Shown here in pieces: positions 55,305 to 64,000 of a stretch of DNA of 64,000 nucleotides. Within the stretch, counting starts at the first letter, position 1. Each line of letters opens with the position of its first letter. This stretch comes from Hypericum androsaemum (Eukaryota > Streptophyta > Magnoliopsida > Malpighiales > Hypericaceae). The notes beneath the pieces are model-generated. The model saw nothing but the letters and a program-made list of their open reading frames with translations. It was not told the origin of the DNA and searched no databases. The translations under genes and the position numbers were made by a program. The DNA is taken from the NCBI GenBank assembly GCA_963995505.1, contig OZ023181.1, forward strand, positions 9,854,221-9,918,220, in the 5' to 3' direction.

Positions 55305-56870
55305 CACCGATTGATTTAGAGCTGTTTGAGAAAGAAGAATGGTGGAAATAAGCGTAATTTGATACATTTGAAGATGCGCGAGGCTTTTACTATTCATACG
55401 CATACCAAAAGGGTTTTGGTGTGCACATTGATTATCAAAAAAGAGAGATGATCGACTGTAAGCCCACAAATAAATATCTTTACATTAGATATCTTTGCAA
55501 CAATGAGGGGACATGAAAGAAATGTAATCCCTTGCGATCCTTAACGAATAAATAAAAATATGACCGGAGAGAAGAAAGAGTTTGATGTCTTGCCAGGATA
55601 ACTATCTATTATTCTGGACAGAGACAATCTTATTTCATAAAGGAATGGACTGTGAAGCACAACAATCACGAGATGCATTCACCATCATTCACATATATGT
55701 TGAGTTCAAACAGATCTGTTAATCTGCTCCAACAATAAATAGCTCGGATGAATAACGATGCTGGTATCAAGCTTGGACCATCATATGAATTGATGACAAT
55801 GGCGGCTAAAAATAAGGAACACCTAGGTTTTCTGCCTATAAATCTGAAAAATCAACTAGGGAGTCGAAGGTAAAAGAGCATGAAGGCAGGTGAAGTTGCT
55901 GCCCTGCTTGAGTATTTCAAAAATGAGGCATTCCAAAATCTAGCTTTTTACTATGAGAAAGAAGTAGTCAACGAGGAGTGGATCGCGAACATTTTATAAA
56001 AGGATGAGGACGGACTACAAATGCTTTGATGATGCCATATGCTTTGACACCACATATAGGACAAACAAGAATTATTGTCCATTAGGTACGACATACTCAT
56101 ATTCCTCTATTTTATATATCTATACATGAATTCTCATCAGTGTCATAATCTGTAATATCTTAATGGTACATCCTGTTATGTGATAATGACACGTCATGTT
56201 ATGTGATAACGACATGACCTATAATTATGCTTCTTGTTGAATTGTGCAACCCTATTTGTCGGATACAACAACAATCATATGAGCAATATTTTCGAAGCAG
56301 CACTGTTATTCGATAAGATCACGGAGTCTTTCGGATGGCTGTTTAGAACTTTCTTAAAGTGCATGGATAACAAAGTTCCGCAAATAATATTCACTGACCA
56401 AGACGCTGCATTTGCCGTGGGCATCAGATGGAAAATGCAAGGTACATACCATTGTCTATGTACGTGACATATATTAAAGAATGCAAAGAAGAATCTAAGT
56501 CATCTATACACAAATACGATAGATTAAGCTTTCAATTACATGATATCCAAAGTAGATGATGAAAATGAATTAAGTCATGCATGGACAATTATGTTGGAAG
56601 AGTGTTTCAAACCAGAAGGACACAAATGGCTAGGTCAGATACATAGTTCACGGGAGAAATGGCCATCTGCGTGGGTAAAGCAATACTTTAATGATGTTAT
56701 GGTGACAACGTAATTGGTTGAATCATTCAACAGTATTACAAGGGTGCATTTGCAATCAGACTACAACCTTATTGAATTCTTCACGCATTTCAACAACCTG
56801 CTTGATGATAGAAGGACAAAGAAAGCAACTTTACATGTAAGGATATGAAGTACAAGAACAAGAACATAGG
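55305..56870 (+). pseudogene. FAR1/FRS-like MULE transposase remnant
   Basis: From about 55340 the plus strand reads DTFEDARGFYYSYAYQKGFG and VHIDYQKRE, the FAR1 DNA-binding domain. The MULE transposase follows: YYEKEVV and EEWIANIL at 55950-56000; DDAICFDTTYRTNKNYCPL at 56025-56083 with the first catalytic aspartate; then, after an intron-like gap (56084-56240) filled with repeats, AALLFDKITESFGWLFRTFL and IIFTDQDAAF with the second aspartate (56390-56415). LVESFNSI (56716-56740) is where the third acidic residue is expected. At least six stops and several shifts interrupt it. The C-terminal SWIM zinc finger is not recognisable. Intact proteins of this group cut and join the element ends; FAR1/FHY3 regulators of light signalling descend from them. 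Confidence 0.82.
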
Positions 56871-57875
56871 CATCTCAATAACTAAGTCAACAAAATTTTA
56901 TACACATTACATGTTTGACAGATTCCTGGAAAAATATGATCAATCTTTAGAATACAAGATTAAAAAAGAAGCCAATAACGACATCTGAGAAGTAACACAA
57001 TTACTAAAGAACAGACACTCCCATTAAAAAATGTACATTGACGTTGGCATACCATAATCACTTAATTCATGTATCTATTACTTCATGCCATATTCTCATT
57101 GTATTGTCTGCCGTTACGTCAATGAATGTCTTGCCAGTACTGTATATATGTCATGTAATTATCGCATCATCTATCATTATCTAACTGATCTGTGATTACG
57201 ACCATGCCATGTCATTATCGCATAATCTATCATTATGTAACTGATCTGTGATTACAACCATGTCTGCAGATGACAACTGAAATCATCAAGCTGCTTCAAA
57301 ATCTTTTTAATAATATTATACTTGACAGTTTTAAAGCTGAAAATGCTCTGAGAGAAAATATTCCAACAATCTTCTTTCCATTGTCAATGAGTTTCTCCGC
57401 CTTACTTTCATTAACATCCAAACTGTCAAGGATGAAGCAGCCTCATTTTTCCCTCACATCAATGACATACATAGAGAAGTGGCTCTCGTTGAACCATGAA
57501 AAAATCTACTATTATAAACACAAGAAGAAAATATAAATATCAACACAAAATATGTTAAGCATTACAATGAAAAAAATGTATGAAAAAATAGACGATAATG
57601 ACACTTACATATGCAATTTGGCCCCATTAGCTACATAACAGAAAAAAATTATCAAGGTAGTTTTGAATATCGTGTACATGATTAGTTTGCTATTGCTGGA
57701 TCCATTTGATTAATGGAGAGGTGTTCAGGTTTCAACCACGTACGCTACAATGATTTATTAAGAAAAGTTATGTCAGATTGATCACAGTGGCATGACGTGC
57801 TATATCATAATGATCAAACAAGTCATCTCACAAAGGCAAGTCATGTTAAGTCACAATGGCATGACTTAGGCCATA
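56871..57875. other. MULE centre: repeats and an unassigned 88-codon frame
   Basis: 57136-57261 contains two copies of a ~56-base unit (ATCTATCATTAT...CTGATCTGTGATTAC). The plus-strand frame at 57270-57536 follows directly; it may be a last piece of the transposase gene but has no motif I recognise. More GGCATGAC words lie at 57788-57870. Confidence 0.4.
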
Positions 57876-60700
57876 CTATGCTCTAAAATACTGTAAAAAA
57901 AGAAAAAGAGAACTCACAGCCCAATGTATTGGGAATATGATACGATCAGTCGCCAACTGCTTGTGACGCCGTTTGACCACAGATTTCAAATACCAAACAA
58001 TAATAGAGGTGTTAATCCTTGTTCTATGGAGCAAGATTTCTGTGTATTTGCGAACTAGTTTTTGATTTCGGTCCCATGCAAAAAACTCACTACTATAAAC
58101 AAAAAAGAACAAACATTAAAAGGCATGCAAATTCTATGAAACTTAAAACAAACCATGAAAAAAGTTGTAGCTTATAGGATTGAACCACATCCTCTTATAG
58201 TGACATACTGGTGGATCATATCCTTCTGCTCATTGGTCAATGAAATGTGTAGAGTCGCAGCCAACTGAGCCTCCCCTAGCCAGTTCATTCGAGCTTCAAC
58301 TTGTTACTTATATCTGACTGGTACTTTTTTTATAATGGCCTCTTCTTTAAGCCCCTTTAACTCATCTTCATCCAGCTCGACTTCAAGGTCCAAAACAATA
58401 ACAAATGCAGCTTCGGATGCAACAATAACTCATTTTCCCTTCTTCTTCTTGGAACGATGACGTGGTTCATCTTCCTGTATCTCAATAGCAGCTACTGGCT
58501 TAACCCTCTTCCTCTTACTTTTCCTTTCAGTATATGGAGATTTACAACTCATGCTATTCACACGCTTCACTCCCACAACTGCAAGAACTACATCCGACGT
58601 AACTACAAAGGCAGGATCGTGGCACTCATGTTTAAATTCCTTCTGTATGGCAAAATCTTCTTCAATCGCATCTAAAAAGGTGAAACATATATCACAAAAA
58701 AGAGGATCATCAAATTGATTTTGAGAATCGCAATTATTGGGCTGCATTCCCTCTCTATGTTCATGATCAGCAGATACATTTGGTCCATACATTTCATCAT
58801 CTATATCTGAAAAGCTTAGTGAGAAAGATGGAAAATAAATACCTGGCCTCCCCAATGGTATAGGTACTTTGCGCATACCTGCTTCCGCGTGGCTAGGTTG
58901 GGCAGCATTTTTCTTAACATTTCCATCCTCATCCTTCTGCTTTTCTTTCGAACTTGCGTAGGGGCATGCGCCTCTTCAACTTCATCATCCATTTTATCGG
59001 CATGTTGAGTCAGGAGTTCTGTCTCTTCTTTGCCACTTAACCCACCATTGTCACTATGATCAACAACTTGTGTCGGAACATGCGCTTCTACTATATCCAC
59101 AACATGATCTGCCTCTGCATGGACACTTAACCAATCATCATAATTTTTCTCTTGCTTTCGACACTGTTCATTTAGTTGAGACAGGCCAAATGTCAATGCT
59201 ACAGACTCTTTAGCAATGCTTGACACCATCTGACCCCAATAATCATCAGCAGTAGCATAATCAGATTGAGAAGTACAACAATCTGGGTCAGATCGAGAAG
59301 TAAAGTAATCTGATTCAGATTCACCATCATCCGTGGTAGCGCAACTCAATACATTGTTCCATTGATTGACAACTGTAATAGTTCCCATCTACTTTAGCTA
59401 AAATGGTATCAAAATGTTCAAAAAAAATGTTATGTCACATTAGCATGACATGTCATGCCTTACTGGCAAGAAATGTTATGTCATATTGGTATGACATGTC
59501 ATGCTTTACCGTCAAGAAATTTTATATCAGGATGGCATGAATAGTATGCCACACTGGCATGACATGTCATTTCTTATATGCAAGAACTCGAATACAGAAT
59601 TGTATTTCACAAATAAGAAAACTCACCACAGTCTTCACCCTTTGCTGAATGTAAGATTCATCCTTCACACTATTCTTCTTTCTCTTTTACTTAACAATCT
59701 CATCCTGTTCAGGTTCTCCATCACGTGTAAGATCTGCAACGGCCTCCTCTTCCTCCATCTCCTTAGCATTATTCTTCTCCACCCCCTCAACAACATCCTC
59801 CTCCTCCTCATCAACTACCTTCCCCTTTTTCTTAGCACCAATAAATTTTTGAATCTCTAATTTGTAACACTGTAAATCATCAACATGCTTTTGTACTTTG
59901 CCCAATTTTTCAAACAGCTGCATTGCAACAACACATGCAATTATAATTTGCAAAATCTATTCATGCCATTCTCACACAATCGTATTTCAAAAATTAGAAA
60001 TACATGCAACAATCACCTTAGTTAGGGCCATGATTGCCAATTTCATTTGGGGCTAAACATAAGGGCACAATCAGTGGCTGTGGAGGAAGAAGGCACACTA
60101 GGATCTACATCATTCTCATTCACAAGAGGTTTCTATTCAATGTATTCCATAATCACATAAAGATTGCCTCCAATCTTAACTATATGAGTGAGCTTGCTGA
60201 CACACGATCTTAGCTTGTTGTTTACCTTATCTGAAATGACTTTGCACCAATTATAGTTTATTGCCTATGACAGCGGGAAAAGATATCTGGCATCAACCAC
60301 ATCGGAGATACCAGGCACGCGAAATGCAGCAATCCCATAAAGGATGTAGATTTTAGCCCAATCTACATACGCAATCTTCTTATCCTGCTTACCGCGCTTA
60401 CCCTACAATAGAAGATCCTTTAAATCTGATATATCAATATGCAAGGACTTTTTCAATGTAAGTCAAACCCTTTTCAATAGTTTTGTAACCTTATCCCTGC
60501 TATTTTCCAGAAATTTTTTTTTTAAAATGACATCACCTTCCCCCATTGGGATGTCAAAATATTCATGCATAAAGGATGCCGAGACAACCACATTTCGTTT
60601 GCCACATTTCTCATGTAGGTCAGTAAGTTCATTTGGAGTTAGGTTATCAACCTCAATGTTCAGCAGGCACAAAAAACCTGCTTAAATTATAGACTTGACT
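57876..60700 (-). pseudogene. Second MULE gene, converging on the transposase (Ulp1-like?)
   Basis: Minus-strand pieces, right to left. 60672-60463 continues through stops into GIAAFRVPGISDVVDARYLF and NYNWCKVISDKVN (about 60310-60200). 59953-59687 is acidic and lysine-rich (VDEEEEDVVEGVE). 59388-58816 and 58876-58430 are low in motifs, with a basic end (RHRSKKKKGK). 58112-57876 reads RRHKQLATDRIIFPIHW. The last resembles the PIH part of Ulp1-type cysteine proteases, which some plant MULEs carry, but the catalytic His-Asp-Cys set cannot be traced. Gaps between pieces contain palindromic repeats and look like introns. The order and convergent layout are clear; the function is uncertain. Confidence 0.55.
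59443..59570. repeat. Palindromic ATGACATGTCAT repeats inside the MULE
   Basis: Three copies at 59443-59458 (GCATGACATGTCATGC, perfect 16-base palindrome), about 59491-59502 and 59559-59570, joined by TTATGTCA(C/T)ATT words. Diverged forms occur at 55180-55277, 56164-56219, 57788-57870 and 60893-60970, always between coding pieces. Confidence 0.8.
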
Positions 60701-61142
60701 ATTTGATCACGGTCATCCATACCGAATAGCTTACAGTTTACAGCTACAATATAGCTCGGCTTGCTAAAGCTCTTAAACGAAGATATCTGCAAAAAAAAAT
60801 ATTATTGATAAATGGTATCACATAGCTCTACTATCAAACAACACATCACGCAGCGCTGCTATCAAACAACACATCACGCAGTCCTAATAATGGCAAGACA
60901 TGTTATGTCATAATGGCATATCTGCTGATATAATAGAGCCATAACATGTTATGTCACACTAGCATGTCGTGATAAACCCAGAGATCATCGGTTGCAGATG
61001 CATGAACGCCAAACATAATTGAAGAAACTCGTAAAATATAACCCAAACCCCAAAACTAAGCAAGAATGCCAAAATAGCGAAAATAGAAATGGAAACACAT
61101 ATATGACCCTTAAAAATCACATTATAACATAAAACCTAAAAA
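60701..61142. other. MULE right part, no frame
   Basis: Contains a short tandem duplication (ACAACACATCACGCAG at 60837 and 60864) and ATGTTATGTCA words (60900-60960). Confidence 0.45.
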
Positions 61143-61600
61143 CATAAACCCTAAATATCAACAAAAAAATCAACAAATCAAAACGCTAAACTCGTAAGAA
61201 CATAAATAAAAAAACCTCAAAAGTTTCCAGAAATGATTCAACCTTTTCCTTTGAAAATGTCGACGACGACGAGCGAAACGGACAGAGGATGAGCGGCCTA
61301 AAAGTATAAACCCTAAATGTCAACAAAAAATCAACAAATCAAAAACCTAAACTCATAAGAACGAAAATAAAACAAACCTCAAAAGTTTCCAGAAGAGATT
61401 CATCCTTTTCCTTCAGAGATGCCGATGACGACGAGCGAAATGAACGGAGGATCAGCGGCCTAAAAGCATAAACCCTAAATATCAACAAATCAAAATCCTA
61501 GACTCGTAAGAACAGAAATAAAACAAACCTCAAAAGTTTCTAGAAAAAATTCATCCCTTTCCTTCGAAAATATGGACAACGACGAGCGAAACAGGAGGCT
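61143..61600 (-). repeat. Triplicated ~162-bp unit at the start of the second MULE gene
   Basis: Units begin at about 61143, 61305 and 61468 with ATAAACCCTAAAT. Each contains AACCTCAAAAGTTTC(C/T)AGA and GACGACGAGCGAAA. On the minus strand each reads a short coding-like stretch (for the middle unit KEKDESLLETFE) followed by GTTTGTTTT, which looks like a splice donor. So the first exon of the minus-strand gene seems to have been triplicated. Confidence 0.75.
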
Positions 61601-61834
61601 GAGAAGAAAATGGGAGCGCATTCGTAACAGGCGACGAGCTAAACAGGCATCCTTTCCTTCAAAAATTTGATAAAGGAAGGAGTTTGGTTCGTGGAGAAAT
61701 TTGGGGGAGCGCTTTTTTAAAAAAGAAAATGGGAGGGGGTTTTTTTGTCAAAAAAACAAAAATGCCCCCACACCAGTTATGACCGTCAGATCAAGATCTG
61801 ACGCGTAGGGGCCTCATCATACGGCTGGCCCCGT

Positions 61835-61884
61835 ATTCCAAATGGTCCAGAGTTGGGCCTTAACTTCGGACCCAATCCATTTTG
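61835..61884 (-). repeat. Right terminal inverted repeat of the MULE
   Basis: Inverted partner of 54547-54593, strongly diverged. The duplication GTATCGTAT follows at once. Confidence 0.65.
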
Positions 61885-61934
61885 GTATCGTATAGCCCTC
61901 CAAATTATTTTTTCCACAAAAAAGATGTTTTTTC

Positions 61935-63074
61935 CTCAAATGACCAAAATGAGAAGTTTAGACATGAACGAAGCACATATTGTGAAAATTTAATCTCTCA
62001 TACTTACAAAAATGGAATCATACATTAGTATTTATACACAAGGAACTAGCTAACTCTAAACTAATTAACTAAGTAATTACAACACTATTAAATTAGATGG
62101 TCGTTACTAGCCGTTGCCTTGAGTGGTGCCAACTAGATACTAGCCGTTAGCAACTCGGAAGGCGCAAGGAGACAAAAGACCAGCTATGTTTGACACTCTG
62201 TCTTCCATGTTGCAACGAGAATCTCCTCATAATGATGCAATGATGCAATGATGATCAAACGCCAGTGATTATCATCCTTCGACCAGCACACACTCAAATG
62301 AAGGACAACATCAAGACACCATTCTCAACACTCCATCTGAAATTGATGTGTAGATATCTCGAACATCCAACTTGGAGAGTTGGTGATTGAACAATGTATT
62401 GCAGATAGGTTTGGTCAACACTTCGGCAGTTTGTTCTTTATTAGGTGTATAAGGAGTAATTATAACTACTTCATGAACTTTGTCTCTAATGAAGTGACAG
62501 TCAATCTCGATGCTTGATGTGTTTGGTTCTTTCATGGAGGCAATGTGAATTGCTTCCTCATTGTCGCATTAGAGATTCATAGGACGTTGAACTTGAAAAT
62601 ATAGTCCTTCAAGAAGGCTTCAAACCTAGGCAATTTTGAAAGCTGCTAAAGCCATTGAACGATACTCTGCCTCCACTAATGATCTTGCAACAAATCATTG
62701 CTTCTTGGATATCCATATGACTAGATTTTCTCCCACGACGAGATAGTAGTCTATTGTTGTTTTGCGATCATCAACTCTTCTAGTCCATCTTAGTCTGCAT
62801 AGCCCGAAACACATACGATTATGAAATGCTTCAATTGGAGTTTGAAATGGTTTTATCCCAGTTTCTTTGAATCCTTTAAAAGGTCAAATACACACTTTCT
62901 TTGGTTTAATAATACACCTTAGAACAATATCCATATTCAACACCAAAGAAGTACTTCATCCTACCAATATCTTTAATATCAAATTGTTTATGCATTCATC
63001 TTTCAGCTTGTTGATTCGATAACAATTATCACTAGTGATTGGAATTTTCACCACATAAATAAAATGATGACTTT
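61935..63074 (-). mobile_element. 3' part of a second Ty1/copia element
   Basis: Minus strand: the end of reverse transcriptase (ITSDNCYRINKLKDE, near 63040-63000, where the family has the catalytic DD), then PFQTPIEA. The RNase H domain follows: RRVDDRKTTIDYYLVVGENL, VARSLVEAEYRSMALAAFKI and SIEIDCHFIRDKVHE (62500-62450), and NHQLSKLDVRDIY near the end. Five or more stops or shifts break it. A probable 3' LTR runs left from about 62330 (minus strand TGTTGAGAATGG) to about 61935. The right end is cut by the Athila-like LTR at 63075. Confidence 0.78.
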
Positions 63075-64000
63075 TGATGCGCATGAAAAATGTGCATTTT
63101 GCCACATCATTTAGACCCATTTTTTAGTCTTTTTGTGTCGAGTCTAGTGTCTTTTACGCCATTTTTAGGGTCGTTGCCTTGAACGGTTTAACTTATTGTG
63201 TTTATGGTCTTTTGGAGGTATTTATAGCGGTTCGGGACCAACCGGAAAGGACACGGACGAAAGCTTGAGGTAGAGAGAGCAAAACGAGGATCCGGAAGCC
63301 ACCGGATGGTGGGAAACCTTTCCGAGCAGTGGATTCGGGCTACCAAAGTCCCTGAATGCCGCCGGGCGGCGGACATTTCCGCCGGTCGGCGGGTTCGTCT
63401 GGCAGACGGAGGATGTCACATTTAAAAATCCATAAATTCTTGCTCCGGCATTAGATTAAGTCATATGAGGTACCATTGAAAAGCTAAGACAACGATCTAC
63501 ATTTTATCTTCAATGACAAAAGTCCAATTCATACCAGAAGACAGAAAAATGGTGCATCATTGTCGGCCCATGAACTAGAGCAGGAACTAAACGTCGCCAA
63601 ATTAGCCGGAAGGCGAGCGCGATGCAGTTTGCACCCGGAACAAGGCTAAAAATGACCATTTCATCCTTGTACTTATCCTAGCTCTTTAGAATTTTGTTGG
63701 CAGCCCATAAATAGACCCTTTAGGTCCCTATTTCAACTTACCAATTCATTTGTGAGGTTTGGCCACTTAGAACAACCAACACTTTTCTCTCTCTCTCTCT
63801 CTCTCTCTAAGGAGCATTAGAGAATGACGAGGAGCTAGGAGTTCTTGAAGACCTCATTGAGCTTTCTAAACTTTTTTTCTTTAGTTTAATGCTTGTGACA
63901 ATGCTTATGTTTATATTGATGTTGAGTTTGAGTTTGATGATGTGTGAGTAGTTGTGTGTGGGTTGGGTGCCTTTGGATATACCCAATTACCTAGGTCTCG
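63075..64000 (+). repeat. Athila-like LTR, continuing beyond the window
   Basis: Begins TGATGCGCATGAAAAATGTG and matches the start of the LTR at 17995, including TTAGACCCATTTTTTAG. U3 carries GC-rich boxes (GCCGCCGGGCGGCGG, GCCGGTCGGCGG at 63360-63395). A TATA-like word (CATAAATAGACCC, near 63706-63718) and a CT repeat (63785-63809) follow. The end lies outside the window. Confidence 0.72.

Larger units (their letters stand above)
54547..61884. mobile_element. 7.3-kb Mutator-like element with two converging genes
   Basis: A perfect 9-bp target duplication GTATCGTAT flanks it (54538-54546, 61885-61893). The ends are diverged inverted repeats: left GGGGCGCGATTGGATCC...CTGAACTGTTTGGAGT, right (inverted) CAAAATGGATTGGGTCC...CTGGACCATTTGGAAT. 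The plus strand carries a broken FAR1-type transposase (55305-56870). The minus strand carries pieces of a second gene (57876-60700) reading towards it, the layout known from maize MuDR. Non-coding gaps hold palindromic ATGACATGTCAT repeats, and the right subterminal region has a triplicated ~162-bp unit. Many stops show it is no longer autonomous. Confidence 0.85.

Noticed and set aside
59401..59585. CRISPR-like array of palindromic repeats
   Set aside because: Repeats are few, diverged, without uniform spacers, and lie in a plant transposon.
1..64000. tRNA, rRNA or other structural RNA genes
   Set aside because: No cloverleaf with both internal promoter boxes or ribosomal sequence could be recognised by eye on either strand; only tRNA-complementary primer-binding sites were found.

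Overview
The window is nuclear DNA of a flowering plant, probably a eudicot. The evidence is an intron-containing class I HD-Zip homeobox gene with plant splice sites, a BZR1/BES1-type gene fragment, and a dense nest of plant transposable elements (Ty1/copia, Athila-like Ty3/gypsy, L1-type LINEs, Mutator-like elements). I cannot name the species. Only one host gene looks intact: the HD-Zip I gene at 47562-49464 (+), of the ATHB5/6/16 type. Its three exons were rebuilt from the sequence and join into 332 codons. Its leader carries three upstream ORFs, one encoding a 30-residue peptide with a strongly hydrophobic end.

Layout. 1-119: end of a BZR1/BES1-type exon whose splice donor is lost. 1207-8244: a decayed minus-strand copia element with recognisable LTRs and primer-binding site, holding a Ty3/gypsy pol fragment (3879-5245). 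9075-9349: a 275-bp foldback element with a 9-bp target duplication. 10170-11805: copy A of an unnamed DNA element with a 24-bp minisatellite (copy B, inverted, at 44341-46117). 12481-14648 and 16434-17994: two LINE remnants. 15008-16297: an element with ~185-bp terminal inverted repeats. 17995-33830: an Athila-like element interrupted at 24216-33103 by a minus-strand gag-protease element (5-bp target duplication TTCCA), which is itself interrupted at 25953-28384 by a small LTR element (duplication AAATT) carrying an open 316-codon frame. 34149-34620: a minisatellite of alternating 70- and 42-bp units. 35415-36231: a Pack-MULE-like element that captured a WPP-domain gene fragment. 36232-43560: mostly intergenic sequence, microsatellites, LINE/LTR scraps and a possible SINE. 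43712-44110: a ~178-bp tandem repeat. 47000-49900: the HD-Zip gene. 50560-51600: a diverged gypsy LTR. 54547-61884: a 7.3-kb Mutator-like element with a perfect 9-bp duplication (GTATCGTAT), a broken FAR1-type transposase on the plus strand and a broken second gene converging from the minus strand. 61935-63074: a copia end. 63075-64000: the start of another Athila-like LTR.

There is no operon-like cooperation between genes. The history is one of nested insertion: three levels of LTR elements, each datable by its target duplication, and a small foldback element that appears to be a non-autonomous relative of the large Mutator-like element 45 kb away. The most interesting leads are the HD-Zip leader uORF, the intact unknown ORF in the small LTR element, the large Mutator-like element with its palindromic intron-like repeats, and a recurring arrangement in several unrelated LTRs of GC-rich palindromic boxes placed upstream of the TATA box. 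All similarities are from reading and memory of the families; no search was run.
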